Shown one piece after another: positions 11,561 to 23,809 of a stretch of DNA of 64,000 nt. Each line of letters begins with the position of its first letter. Within the stretch, counting starts at the first letter, position 1. The translations under genes were made by a program, and so were the position numbers. The notes under the pieces were generated by a model. That model was given only the letters and a program-made list of their open reading frames with translations, made no database searches and was not told the DNA's origin. The DNA comes from Ziziphus jujuba (taxonomy: Eukaryota; Streptophyta; Magnoliopsida; Rosales; Rhamnaceae). The stretch is taken from NCBI RefSeq assembly GCF_031755915.1, contig NC_083390.1:23617001-23681000 (forward strand), in the 5' to 3' direction.

Positions 11561-12475
11561 ATCAAGATCGCACGCTAAAGGCCCAAATAAACCCCTTCTC
11601 TCTCTGCTGAGCTTTCAAGGTATTTATCTTCTCTCTGTTATTCTCTTTCTGTATGGTTTCCGTGCTCGTGTCTTTAGGTGGACTTTTTATTTTTTTATTT
11701 TGATGCCATGAATGGGAATCAAAATTGATGCTTGGTGGGGTTTTGAATTCTGGGTTCTGGGTATTCATCAAGTTCTTTTTTTCTTTTGAGATTATTGGGG
11801 TTTTTTTTTTTTTTTTCTCATCGTTAAATTTTTTTAGTCTCTAATCGTCTAGTTGGGTTCAAGTAGGAAGAATTCATCCTTTTAACTTTTGTAGTGAGAA
11901 GTGATGTTTATGAGCGCAACGGAATTATTGTGAGGAATGATGTTTTTGAGCGCAACGGAATATTAATCGAATTGATGAACTCTTTACCTATTGAAAGATT
12001 AATAGAAGAATCATAAGCTAATAGTAATCTAGAATGCCCTTGATCCAATATTTGTGTATAAATTAAATTAATCCTCTGTCAAACAAGAAACATGGTCATA
12101 AATTATAGGATGCGGTGGAAAAAAAGAAAAAGGACTTGCGAAATGTGACTGAACCATGGTTTATGAGGTTAAATGTATGATAATCAAGAGTTCAACCAAA
12201 AAAAAAAAAAAAAAAAAAAAGAGTTGGAAAACATGAAGAATTGTAGATTCTTTAAACGTCCAGTTGGGTATTTAGATTGTTAGTTATAAAGTCCTTTAAG
12301 CTCAAGGCAACTTATGTTAGTTGAAGTTGTGAATGTAATGCGACTTGTTTGGCATCATGAATAGCATCTTCCGTCCGTTATTGTAACTTCCTGTGTTCTT
12401 GCATTCATATAGCGAGTTAGGTCTCATATATAACCGGAAAACTATCTCACTGAGTGTTTGTAGATTACCGCAACA
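11561..12475 (+). promoter_or_regulatory. DRE2 5' leader with leader intron
   Basis: A pyrimidine-rich leader (cttctctctctgctgagc) ends in TTTCAAG|GTATTT at 11619/11620. The acceptor tttgtag at 12457-12463 is followed by ATTACCGCAACA and the DRE2 ATG. This predicts an 844-nt leader intron (11620-12463). An A20+ run sits near 12197-12220. Confidence 0.6.
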
Positions 12476-14767
12476 ATGCCGGGCAATGTGTTGGCAGTTA
12501 CAGATGATGCAGTTCTACCTGTTAGTACTGTTTTCAACATAATTGGGGAGCTTCAAGATGGAGGGGTTGAAAAGTGGGATCCTCAAATAATCACTCAAGT
12601 GTCTTCTCTAAGTAATTTCCTCACCTTTTGTGATTTATTGCAGAAAATGTTCTATGTTCTTGGTTAACAAGTTTTAAGCATTCTGCAAGTTCGTATTTTT
12701 CATCTTACTTTATATGCTTATGCAAGTAAATAAATCAGTTACTCTTCAAGGTTGAAATATGATTCTGTATGCATAGCTTTTCTTGTAATTATTGTCTTGA
12801 TTTGGAACAGGTCAGCTGCCTTTTGAGGCTTCCTCTATGGATGCTGTTATTTCTCTCTGCAGATCAATTGAACTTCCGAGTGACCATCTGTTGAGGGAAA
12901 TATCAAGAGTCTTAAAGTCTGATGGGACAGTCCTAGTAGTTTACCATTCTCAGTCTAATAATGTGGAAACAGATAAAGTACTTAACGTGCATTCTGTGAG
13001 TTAATGGAGCTTAATTTGCAGTAAGAATCTAACTAGTGGTTTTGCAGAAAACCTCTGCCCTTGAGCGTCAGTTACTATTGGTGGGTTTTCTGGAAGTCAA
13101 AGTTATTCAGTTAAAATTAAATTTGGCATCTGATAGGCAGTCCTATGTGGTGAGTATTCAGTACTTTGTTCATACATTGGTATATTTTATTTTCTGCTCC
13201 TCTCCCTTTAATTATAGATCATACTTATAAATATGACCAGAAGAGAAACAAGAAAATCCCCAGTGGGTGGTGGGATTGGAGCAAAAAGTAGACCTTCATT
13301 AATTTGGATTGTTACTTGATCAAATGTAGCATGTATAGGTGTTTATTCATTCTCTTAGACCACGGAATTGGTCAACATCTTAGTTCGATTCTTCTCCAAT
13401 TTTTTAAAAGGAGGTTCATAGCATAGGACTTACTGGACAGGTCGTCCCTTTTGTGTGGGATTCATTTGGAATTTGGTTTTTCCTGCCCATGCCTTTCACC
13501 TTTATATGATGCTTTTGAGTTTTGACCACTTGTTCATGGATATTTAGGAGGAACTACCACATGAGATTCTAACCTCCATAATTCTCTTCAACATGAATAT
13601 CAGTGCATGATAACTTTCTCATGTAATCCACTATCGCCAACATGAATACCAGTGCATGATAACTTGTCGATGTTGTCCACCCTTACCTTTGAGTGTGATG
13701 TTATACTTTTTTATTTTTTCCATTTCAACCATATTGTTTTATTTATTTTGCTTTCTTATATTTTGGATCATAGCTTAAGGCTAGAAAGCCTTCTTGGAAG
13801 ATTGGTTCATCCTTTTCCATAAGGAGGACCATAAAAAGTTTACCAAAAGTTCAGATTGACGATGATTCAGATCTCATCGATGAGGATAGCCTATTAACTG
13901 AGGAGGATTTGAAGAAACCACAGTTACCACCTGGTAAACATCATGGCTCAAAATTTAATGCTATGTGCTTGGTGTTTCTTTTTCTATTGACCATCTAAGT
14001 TATTCATTAATACAGTTGGGGATTGTGAAATTGGAAGCACGAGGAAAGCTTGTAAAAATTGCACTTGTGGGAGGGCTGAAGAAGAGGAAAAAGTCCAGAA
14101 GTTGGGATTGAATGATGATCAGCTGAACAATCCTCAGTCAGCTTGTGGCAGTGTATGTTCTGTTATCGTTGATGTAAATTAATTGATTATGTTAGTGAGG
14201 TTTTTGTCTGACCAGTCATTATTATCATAAAAGTGATAAATATGCTGGCACCATGGATATATTTAGTTTATATGGCGTCTTACCATGTTGATGCCCTTAA
14301 GCAACTCACAAAGATTAGATATGGTGGTCTTTTTAGCTTTGGTATTTGTTGAATGTGGTAGGTTCAAAGGTAAACTTTTTATGCCTGGATTATTAGAAGT
14401 ACCTTGCTTAGTCGATGCTAAATCTTCTTTCAATGCACCATGCATCATCTGCTTGCTTGTTACTGAGTATGGCAATAGATCGTGATCAACTCGTGTTTGT
14501 TGTTTTTTTTATATGTATATTATATGATAAGAATTAGTTTACATTGCTCTAAAAGTTGAACAACTTGCAGTGTGGACTTGGGGATGCATTTCGGTGTAGT
14601 ACATGTCCTTACAAGGGTCTTCCTCCATTCAAACTGGGTGAGAAGGTATATAAACAGCTCTCTCACTATCTCCATCTCTATTTCCATTTTTCTTTCTTGT
14701 TTATAATAGCCAACATGCCTTCATGTAGGTGTCGCTATCTGGAAACTTCCTTGCAGCAGACATATAG
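12476..14767 (+). CDS. DRE2: Anamorsin homolog DRE2, cytosolic Fe-S assembly
   Basis: DRE2 (CIAPIN1 family) passes electrons from the diflavin reductase ATR3/Tah18 in cytosolic Fe-S cluster assembly. Seven coding exons, 12476-12611, 12811-12977, 13048-13149, 13774-13933, 14016-14152, 14571-14645 and 14729-14767, join in frame to 271 aa; Arabidopsis DRE2 is about 272. The N-terminal methyltransferase-like domain has [16 protein letters not shown] and [16 protein letters not shown]. The linker has [12 protein letters not shown] and [17 protein letters not shown]. The C-terminal domain has the [2Fe-2S] motif C-X8-CKNCTC and the second cluster motif CGSC-X7-CSTC, split across exons 5 and 6. It ends [11 protein letters not shown]. 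Fully intact, unlike the decayed copies downstream. Confidence 0.96.
13590..13681. repeat. 49-bp tandem duplication in DRE2 intron 3
   Basis: The segment aacatgaata(t/c)cagtgcatga is repeated at 13590 and 13639 with diverged ends. The corresponding intron in the unit-3 pseudogene (about 21091) shows one copy. Confidence 0.6.
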
Positions 14768-15516
14768 ACAAAGGGTTAAAACAATTTAGGCTTCTTTTCT
14801 TCTACTATAGAGATGTGGTTTCCATGTGCTGGAGAGTAATCGGGCTGTTTTCGCTGTTAGCATCCCAGGCTTGGTTTGCTTTAGTCATTGTTTACTGCAT
14901 TCGGACAACAAAGCTTTTGTGTTTGTTTTAAGTTTTGTGTAATAATATTGAAGTCGGGTTAAATTTTAGCCTATGGTTAAATTCAATTATGGTGAATTAT
15001 TGTTGCTTCATTAATTTTGATTTGTTCTGTGTTTAATACAATAGTGCATTAATAAATAGGAATTTAATATCGTAAGGACTCTATGAGGAACTTATATATA
15101 CCAGGAAACTTGAAATGCAAATGAAATCATGTATGCTTAGTGTTGTGGAGCCCACACAGCAAATAAAATATCAAAGTAAGAGAACTTGGATTGCATTTGG
15201 TTCTATTTCTTTTGAAAGTGTATAAAATTACAGTAAAATGAGGCATTTCCTGTGTTAAAATCTTCATAGCTCCTTACACACATGACCCGTTAATATTACT
15301 CAACCATATTCCAAGTGAAATTTCACTTTTCACTAAATTCAGATAATGCAACCTTCTTGATTACTCTGATCCTCCAAATGCCAAATGACATTCAACATTC
15401 GCTTTAATTTCCATTTGATAGGTATTTCAAGATTTTAACCATTGGGAAGAGCTTTAACAAAATAAAGAATTTAGAGGGACAATTTGGCTAATGTTGTCTT
15501 AAAGGAAATCCCAATA
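14768..15516 (+). repeat. DRE2 3' flank, repeated in downstream units
   Basis: Includes the DRE2 3' UTR. Segments such as ttgcttcattaattttg (about 15003) and the 'gaaatgcaaatgaaatcatgtatgctt' neighbourhood (about 15112) recur near 17740-17810, 21760-21845 and 24235-24320. This shows that the duplicated unit extends beyond the coding region. Confidence 0.7.
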
Positions 15517-16240
15517 CTATTTAGCAAATGTTTTGGGTGCGCGAGTGAAGTTCTTGTTGTAATCAATGTAGTGTAATCCATATCTAAGTTGCATAGGATT
15601 CCATTCAAAATCATCAAATACAGACCAGTAGAAGAATCCTTTGACGTTTACACTATTGCTACAATATACGTATATATGTATATATAACCAAAAAATAATT
15701 ATTCGTAAAATTTTGTACAAAAACATAAATTTATAAAAGTAAATATATTTTTGTTTAATTAATTGAAAACTTACTGTATGGTCATATGTACATAATTGAA
15801 GTGTTGGAAAAATAGGTATAATTGGATGAGGATCCTTTAGTGATTCAATAGTGGCCACTTATCACAACTAATTTCAAACAAACCTAAATATGTAAAAAGT
15901 CTATTGGAAATTGTATTTCAATAGCATGCAAGTAAATTTTTTAGTAGATATATGAATGCAAATACAAAAAATTAAGGCACAACCAAAAAGAAAAATAGAA
16001 AGAAGTTCCAACCATTTTCTGTAATAAATATATTTGGGTTTTCAGATTTTTGCTTCATAAACTTTAGCAATTTTTATATCCCTTATATACGTAATTCTTT
16101 TTCTAAAAAATAATAATAATAATAAAAAATGATAGAAGTAGTTATAAAATAGCATACTAACTAATAAACTAAAATATATAGAACAACTTCACCCCAAAAA
16201 AAAGGGGGAAAAACCATATATAGAACAAAGTCAGCAAAGT
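15517..16240 (-). pseudogene. GH1 beta-glucosidase remnant, unit 1
   Basis: Minus-strand C-terminal exon of a family-1 beta-glucosidase. VNVKGFFYWSVFDDFEW, LRYGLHYIDYNKNFTRAPK and a terminal stop align with the usual GH1 end (YFVWSLLDNFEW...NLTR.PK). Upstream (about 15787-15855) is the diverged preceding exon. All earlier exons are deleted, so the promoter-side block at 16320 lies only about 0.5 kb away. Confidence 0.78.
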
Positions 16241-16314
16241 GGCAATGCTTGTCTTGGTAATTCTGGGTGTTTTTCAACAACAAATCTGTAAAAGAGACAG
16301 CTACCTAAAGGTTT

Positions 16315-16420
16315 TAGGCATTCACCACTCAACTGCTGCCATGTGGCAGTATGTCCCACAAATCGCCACATGCAAAAAGATGAGTAGTGCCATCCCAACC
16401 ATGAACTTCACAAGTTGCGT
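16315..16420 (-). promoter_or_regulatory. Conserved inverted-repeat block, unit 1
   Basis: Promoter-side block of the GH1 copies: TGCCATGTGGCA (16337-16348), a short spacer, then GCCACATGCA. TGCCA/TGGCA half-sites with CATGTG/CACATG cores recur at the same relative position upstream of each GH1 copy. Confidence 0.55.
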
Positions 16421-16599
16421 TGACAAGAGTTTCCCTATTGTATCCTCTCCTGTCAATATCAGATGCAGTTTATGACCCTTTGGATGCCAGGCAGGCAGGC
16501 AATTCTGAAACCCGTCATGGGTTGTACGGATTGCCAAATTAATGTTTTTTGAAATGACAAATATTGTTGTTAAAATAAGTTTATAACTTTTAACCAAAT

Positions 16600-17725
16600 T
16601 AGATTTGTAGGTCCCCATACAATGTTGGTGAATGTGTTGGCTTTAACGGAGGATACAGATCTATACCTGTTTAGCGAGCTTTCCAAAATGGAGTGGAAAG
16701 TTGAATTTATTCCTTACTCAAGGTTTAAATTCTCAGAAATTTATTTTTAAATGACAATCTATGACATATTTTTGGTAATTTTAGAATATTGAATCTGTCA
16801 TCAGAGAATTTTTATTTTATTTTTTCCTTGGTAATATGTCATAAGAGAATGTTAATAAAACTAAGATATTTGGTTACCAAACATGTTTTGATGCATATAT
16901 TCTGAAATTGAGACATCAGACATGCTCTTAATTTAACTTCAAGGAGAAAAAAATATATAAAAAGTCAACTATTTTGTATCAGATTGAATGATTAACTGAT
17001 TTCAAACTACATATTTTTAATCATGCCACTCATTCTCTCTGCTATATGAATTTCCAGTTGCTGGTTAAGCTTAATTTACACACTAATAGTGCTTTTTCAT
17101 TTCCTTGTTTTCATCTGATGCACTATAAACTGTACATGTTGATATGGAATAAATGGTCGAAGTTTACGCCGTTTACTTCATGCCGGTTACCTTGAGTTTT
17201 AGTAATTTGCACACCAATTCTTGTTGTCCTGCTCTGTCATTGTTGTTATTATCAATATGGCATGGTATGGTATAAGTATAACATTGTCCTTTGGGAACGG
17301 CACAAATGGCTGCCACTGTTTTCTCACAGACTAATCCTGAATACGAAGTTCGTAAAGTAAAAGTTCTTCAACTATAAACGAAAATTGGCGTCTATCCTAC
17401 ATTCCTACATTGACATATTTCAGTTTGCTAAACTCTCCCCCATTAGAGTACTGGTATACTTTGCTCTAAAAGTTAAGCAACTTGCAGTGTCGACTTGGGG
17501 ATACTTTTCAATGTAGTTTATGTCCTTACAAGGGTCTTCTTCCATTCAAACTCTCCCCCTGACTCTGTTTCTGTTTCTCTGTTTAGAAGGTATGAAAAAT
17601 GCTCTCACCTCTCTCTGTTTCTCTGTTTCTCTTCGTCTTGTTTACTAGCCAAAGGGTTATAACTTCCTTGCAGCATATACATAGACAAATGGCATTAACA
17701 ATTTAGACTTTCAGTCTTTTTCTTG
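16600..17725 (+). pseudogene. Decayed DRE2 copy, unit 2
   Basis: Relics lie in order: exon 1 start at about 16620 (caATGttggtgaatgtgttggc, versus the DRE2 start context), an exon 3 relic around 17300-17395 (gtaaaagttcttcaac), an exon 6 relic at 17487-17555 that still reads CRLGDTFQCSLCPYKGL, and an exon 7 relic near 17660-17695 (cttccttgcagca). Exons 2, 4 and 5 were not found. It cannot encode the protein. Confidence 0.78.
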
Positions 17726-18111
17726 AGAATGTGGTGAATTTTGTTTGCTTCATTAATTTTGTATTTCTGTGTTTTATAATGTAAGTTGAAATGCGGATGA
17801 AAATCATATATGCTTCATGATGTGGAGTCAATGTAAGAACAGAGCAAAGATATCAAAGAAAGACAACTTGGATTGTATTTTATTCTATTTCTTTTAATAA
17901 AACTACATCAAAATGAGACATTTTTATATGTCAAAAATCTCCACAGCTAGGTAATATATTAATACAACACCCATCACCATAAATATCACTCTCAACTATA
18001 TTCCAAGTATTGAAATTTTGCACTTCTTTCACTAAATTTTGGAAATACAATCTTCTTCTTGATTAACCTGATTCTCCACATGCTGAATTGCATATACCCT
18101 TTGCTTTAATT

Positions 18112-19340
18112 TTCACTTGATTGGTATTTTAAGCTTGGAACTTTTTGGTGACAATGTACGAAAGAATTTGTTTAAGAGGGATAGTTGTGCTAATTTTGCC
18201 TTAGAGGAAATCCGGATAACAGTGCCACTTAGCAGACATTTTGGGTATGCGTGTGAACTTTTTGTTGTAATCAATGTAGTACAATCCGTGTACAAGTTGT
18301 AGACTATTCCATTCAAAATCATCAAATACAGTCCTAAATAAATATCTTTTAACGCTGACACCATTCCTATAGAAAGACATTTTTTATAAAATAATATAAA
18401 TTGAAACTTACTGTATGAATCAATTACTGCAGAAAAATTTAAGAGCATTACTATTAAATTAAACTATAATGACATGGATAAATAAGTTAGTTCTAAATTT
18501 TATAATGGGTGTTTACACTAACATGATGATAAGCATTTCCATTCAATTAATAGAATGATCTATCACCAATAATATGATGAAAATGCCACCATAATCTCAA
18601 TGTGAACGTCTTGATCTATATATACAGGGTGTTTCTATAATTCTATAATATGGATATCTGCAAGTTTTTATTTTTCATGTATCTACACTATGAAAATGTT
18701 GTATATATATTTATATATGATATTTGTAATGAAAGGAAAATCAAGTATGTAAGAACCTAGAACTGTTCAAGCTTGGAATCCCAAGTGCTTTTTCCTCTTC
18801 CTCCATTCATTGACCCTTCAGTCTACAAAATCAATAATATATATTAAAAAAAAAAATGGCCCAAATACAAATTAATGTTTATAAATCAAAAACAATATTT
18901 GTGGTCATGTAGTTTAACCTGTGCTGCAGAAGCACCAGCACCAAACAGAAAATCACTTGGAAAACAGTTGTTTTTAATTCTTCAGCAATTTAAGAATTTG
19001 GCTCCTCTAATTCATAATTAGACTCCCCTCCTGTCACATTCACTAATACTCCTACAGAAAAAAAAAAAAAAAAAAAAAAGAATAGTGACATTATTCACTA
19101 GTTTCTAAACCGAAAATGAGAAGGAAAAAAAGTAAATGTAAAACTTTTGTCATTAGCAATGCTAATTTTGTTTACAAGCAATTGGATGTAAAATAAGAAA
19201 GAGAATTATGATGTAATTCACCTTTACTTTTCAGCGGTCCAGCAAATAAATAAAGTAATAACAATGATGCCGAGGATCCCACTTAGAAGCATTGTTGGGG
19301 ATGACATTGTTGATAGTAAAAGAGCCATATTTTACCTCTT
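18112..19340 (-). pseudogene. GH1 beta-glucosidase pseudogene, unit 2
   Basis: On the minus strand, from the 5' side: a signal-peptide exon (about 19333-19235, MALLLSTMSSPTMLL then GIIVITLFICW); an exon with GGESNYELEEPNS, an in-frame stop, then FPSDFLFGAGASAAQ (about 19045-18915); an EGSMNGGRGKSTWDS exon (about 18825-18770); then directly the last exon (about 18370-18225) with TVFDDFEWNSLQLVHGLYYID and FTRIPKMSAKW. The central exons with the TxNEP acid/base motif and the TENG nucleophile motif are missing. The order and the GH1-specific motifs make the identity firm. Confidence 0.85.
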
Positions 19341-19614
19341 AACCAAAAAGAAATCTCTCAGAATTCACAATCAAATTGAAAAAAAAAAAAAAAAAAAAAA
19401 AAAAGGAAGAAGAAGAAGAAGAAGAGAGTTTGTGAAATCAATGTGATAACAACACCACCTATATACGTAATTCTTTTTCTAAAATGAAAAAATGACACAA
19501 GTAGCTATCGAATAACATACTAATAAACCAACACATATAGAAAAAGTCAACAAAGTGACAATGCTTGTCTGTCTTTTTACAACAAATCTGTAAGACAGCT
19601 ACCTATATAGGTTT

Positions 19615-19700
19615 CGAGCTTTCACCACTCAATCACTGCCATGTGGCAGTGTGTGTCCTATGTACCACCACATGGCAGAAAGCGAGTGGTGCCATCTGAA
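19615..19700 (-). promoter_or_regulatory. Conserved inverted-repeat block, unit 2
   Basis: TGCCATGTGGCA at 19637-19648 and ACCACATGGCAG about 20 bp on, located about 290 bp upstream of the GH1 signal-peptide ATG on the minus strand. This is the clearest example of the spacing. Confidence 0.6.
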
Positions 19701-19899
19701 TCTTGAATTTCACAAGTTGGGTGGACAAGTATTTCCCTAATGTATCCTCTCTTGTGAATAGGAGATGCAATTTATGAACGGCCAGATGCCAAGTAACTGT
19801 GGAACCTCCATGGGTTGTGAGAATTACTAAATTAGTGTTTTGAAATGACCAAGATTGTTACCAAAAACAGTTTTTTTTAACTTTAACCAAATTAGATTT

Positions 19900-21450
19900 G
19901 TAGGTTACCATACAATGTTGGGCAATGTGTTGGCATTTACAGATGATGCAGTTCAGTATGCCTGCTACGTTCTGTTTCAACATAATTTTGGAAGCTTCTA
20001 AATGGAGTGAAAAGTGAAATTTATTCCTTACTCAAGGTTTAAAATTTTCAGAAATTTTTGTTTTTACATAACAATATATGACATATTATTGGTAATTTAA
20101 GAATGTTGAATCTGTCATCAGAGGATGTTACTAAAACTGAAAAGTGAAAACAGTAAATCTTTCTTTTGAAAGATATTTGATTGCTAAACATGCTTTTGAT
20201 GTATATATTTTTGAACTTAGCTATGCCATCAAATGCAATGATAAGAGTCTTAGTCATGCCATTCTCTCTGCTCTGTATATGAATTTTCAGTAGCTAATTA
20301 GATTAATCTTGGGTTTTTAATTGCACATTAATCTTAGCTGCACTGTCCTTTCATTAGATGAATTATAAGTACATGGTCATATGGATTAAATGATCTAAGT
20401 TTACGACATTTCATGCGGGTCTTTTCTATTATATGTCTTTCCCGGTGCTAAACTTAGCCTAAGTTTTAGCCAGTTGCAGACTAATTCTTGGTATCCTGAA
20501 CTGTCCTGTTCTGTTCTGTTCTGTTCTGTTCTGTTCTGTTCTGTTCTATCCTTTCTTTCTTCTTAGTAGACAGAAGTATCAATATGGCATGGTTTTTCTA
20601 TACGAGTTAAGTAACTACGGTATAACAGTGTCCTTTTGGGAAAGCCCAAATGGCTTCCACTTGTTTTCTTATCATCTAGAATCCAAGTTCGTAGAGTAAA
20701 AGTTCTTCAACTGAAATTAAACTTTGCATCTGATGGGCACTTTGTTGTGAGTACTCATTCCTACATTCATGCACGGGCATATTTTAGTTTGCTACTCCCT
20801 CCCCCATTAAAATATAGATAAATGTGACCCAAAAAAAAAAAAAAAAAAACAAGTGGATTATGGATTTGGAGCAAAAAGTATATCTGCATTGATTTGGTTT
20901 ACAAACTGACTCAAAATTACAGAAAGTAAAATGTGGGATTATTGAGAATTTGTATTTTATTATTATTTTTTTTTTGGACCCATACTTTTGACCTTTATAT
21001 GATGCTTTCTTTTTTTCCCCATTTTTGTTCTTGGATTTTGAGCAGGAACCACCATATGAGATTCCAACCCTTTATTTATTCTCTATTTCAAGATGAATAC
21101 CAAAGGATGATTCCATGCCATCCACCCCTTTAGCTTTGATTGTGATCATATTAGAGTATTTGCATTATTTTTCAGGCTAGAGTTCCAATCTTTAATTTGG
21201 TTTTCTTTGTTATTATCATTATTATTTACTTTGCTTTTTTGGTTATTTGATCATACAGGTTAAGGCTAGAAAACCTTCCTGGAGGACATTTTCATCCTTT
21301 TCCACAAAGAAATCTGTAAAACGTTTACCATAAGTTCAGATTGTTGATGATGATTCAGAACAGCTTACCTAAACTTCTTATTAGATAATATATGTGGAGA
21401 TTGTTAAAGTTGGATGAACAAGGAAAGCTTGCAAAAAGAATTAATTTATT
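19900..21450 (+). pseudogene. Decayed DRE2 copy, unit 3
   Basis: Relics: exon 1 (about 19915-19960, ATGttgGGCAATGTGTTGGCA, nearly identical to the intact exon), exon 3 (about 20685-20750, ends ttgtggtgagtact-like donor), exon 4 (about 21258-21365, aaggctagaaaaccttcctgg), and the exon 5 start (about 21395-21440). Exons 2, 6 and 7 were not found. In exon 4 the reading frame meets a stop (ccaTAAgttcag) where the intact gene has a Lys codon. Confidence 0.82.
20506..20545. repeat. (CTGTT)n pentanucleotide microsatellite
   Basis: Eight perfect CTGTT units preceded by one CTGTC. It lies inside the unit-3 DRE2 pseudogene, in sequence corresponding to an intron. Confidence 0.95.
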
Positions 21451-22004
21451 ATTATAGTGACAATTCTATTATCATTATTTTATTATGTTAGTGACAATTC
21501 AATCACAATACATTTTATTCTACTTTTTCCCTTAATTTTTTTTTTTTTTTAATTATCAGTTTGTTTTTCTCTAAAAGTTAACAACATGCGTCAAAAATAT
21601 AGATAAAAATGGATTAAAAAAGTGGAGTGCATTGTTTTGCTCTAGTTTGCATTGTTTATTGCCTTCAGATAATAGACATTTTGAATAAAATTGCTTGAGT
21701 TCGTGGAATAAAAAAATTGAAGTCAGTTTGAATTTATGGTGAATTTGTTACTTAGATATAAAATTTTGAATTTTTTCGCCGTGTTTAATATAATGCAATT
21801 TATACATTTACTAGGCAAGGTGAAATGCAAATGAAATCTTATGTACTTCAATTTTTGTGAGAGTTAACCACACGAATCAACATTCATCAATGAGATAAAG
21901 AAAAATAGTCTGCTTGACTACTCTAACCCCTTAAACCCACATGCTAAATAGCATCCTAACACTTGCGTTGAAATTTCCAATTGGTGATAACAAATGAAAG
22001 ATAT

Positions 22005-22563
22005 AGTTTAGGGCTTAATGGTGCCAACTCTGAAGGAAATCATTGTACCACTTAGCAAATGTTTCAAGTATGTTGCCTTGGACGAAATCTCAATACCATG
22101 AAGCAGAAATTTTGGGTATTCGAATGAAATTTTTGTTGTAATCAATGTAATACAACCCGTATCTGAGTTGTGTAGTATACCATTTAAAATCATTGAATAC
22201 AGTCCAATAGAAATAATCCTTTTGACTTCTACACTATTTCTAATTAAAAAATGTAACCAAAAAATAGTTGTTTACAAGTTTTGTACAGAGTACAAGTCCA
22301 TAAAAATAATTATTAGTCTTTTAATAACACAAAATCAATTAAGTATTTGAGTAAGAGTTATTTAGTGTTCAATTAGTTCATAAAAACTAACCGTATAGCC
22401 TCACATACATTTAAATGTTGAACAACATAGATTATTCAGTTTTACATCATTTGATGATTCATTTAGCGCTTGCATATCATCATTCTTTCCAAAACTTCCT
22501 ACACATATTAAAACTCAATTATGAATTGTATTTCAAATTTTTTTCATGTAAAAACTTTTCTAA

Positions 22564-22600
<37 letters not shown>

Positions 22601-22945
22601 TAGGAGATTCAAACTCAACTTAAATCATTGTTTAATGAAAATATTGATTTTTACGATTGAATTATCCCATAGGGATAAAAAATAATAATAATAATAATAA
22701 AAAGTTTACATGTTCTATGAATAACTTACTTGGTAGAATCTTATTTGTCAACTCATGAGAGACTGAAAAAAAAAAAAAATCCTATTTACTTGAAAAAAGG
22801 AAAAATACTTGGTAGAATCCTAGACTGGACCAATGAATAGAGAATCTGTAAGATTCAACTCATCCTGGACTGGACCAAGGAATAGAGAATCTGTAAGATT
22901 CAACTCCAAGCTCCTTCACAAGCTTTACAACATCCTACATAAATA
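22005..22945 (-). pseudogene. GH1 beta-glucosidase remnant, unit 3
   Basis: The minus-strand last exon is readable as YWTVFNDFKW, LRYGLYYIDYNKNFIRIPK (about 22240-22065), with frame breaks; part of the preceding sequence is duplicated near 22030-22065. An internal exon at about 22935-22865 reads VKLVKELGVESYRFS, the GH1 motif before the first active-site strand. The aaggaatagagaatctgtaag segment is locally repeated at 22830 and 22876. Confidence 0.75.
22558..22594. repeat. (AT)n microsatellite
   Basis: A tatatata run inside the unit-3 GH1 remnant. Tiny ORFs over it are artefacts. Confidence 0.85.
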
Positions 22946-23004
22946 AATAAATAAATAAAATCTAATTAAATAACGTACGAAAATCAAAGTGACAAATATG
23001 TGGT

Positions 23005-23065
23005 TTTGGGGTGGCACCACTCACCTGATGCTACATGTGCCCACATGGCAGAAGCTTAGTAGTTC
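23005..23065 (-). promoter_or_regulatory. Conserved inverted-repeat block, unit 3
   Basis: gcaccactcacctgatgcTACATGTG followed by CCCACATGGCA. It is a degenerate version of the block found near 16337, 19637 and 29297, and lies only about 70 bp from an internal GH1 exon, so the first exons are deleted. Confidence 0.5.
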
Positions 23066-23366
23066 CACCCCAACTATATAAATTTCACGAGTCGTTCTAG
23101 TTAGCTTTTTTCCAAGAATTAGATTAAAAAAAAAAAAAGTTTTAATTTGGAAAAGAGTTAGAGATTTGTATATACAAACAGGCATGTTTAATTACAGCAA
23201 TGCAATTCTTTGATTGAAAAAAAAAAAATTTCTTGCTAAATTTTCAAAATATTTATGTTCTCTCCATTATTTTGCTTAAAAGGAAGAACGAATTTAATAT
23301 TCAAAAACTACTGCAGAAAATTCTCAGCCAAAAAAATTAAAAAAAGGGACAAATTTTCAAGTCTAA

Positions 23367-23806
23367 AGAGGGTGTATTTAATTTAGAATTTAAAGGATTT
23401 TAAAAGTTTTTAAAAGTTTAGAGGTATTCAATTTAGATTTTAAAAGAATCCATATAAGTCTAATGATATTCAATTCAGATTTTGATGAATTTTATAAAAG
23501 TCCATTAAAATCTATATATATTCAATTAAGACTTTGTAGAATTCTTTGAAAATATGGTGGTATTTAAAAAGTTATTAATTTTAAAAGATTTTAAAAAATG
23601 ATGGATTTTAATGGATTTGAAAGGATTTTAACAATGAAATATTGAAGAAAATTGTCAATATCAAATCCAGTCTTTAAATCCAAAGATTTCGTTGGATTCT
23701 TATAAAATCTTAATGGAATCTGTAGAATTCCATAACAACCCATCAAGTCCTTTAAAGTCTATAGATTATTTTGAATCCATTAAACTTTGAATTGAATACT
23801 TCCCCT
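23367..23806. mobile_element. Tourist-like MITE
   Basis: A 440-bp AT-rich non-coding element. Left terminus AGAGGGTGTATTTAATT (23367), right terminus (reverse complement) AGGGGAAGTATTCAATT; most positions match. TAA lies directly outside both ends (23364-23366 and 23807-23809). Internal attcaattTAGATTTTaaaa motifs recur in both orientations. Small size, TWA target duplication and no ORF fit a PIF/Harbinger-derived MITE. It sits between units 3 and 4. Confidence 0.65.
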
Positions 23807-23809
23807 TAA

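Noticed and set aside
16239..16618. Opposed ORFs of 78 and 98 aa
   Set aside because: They overlap the duplicated GH1 promoter-side block and are not conserved as ORFs in the other units.
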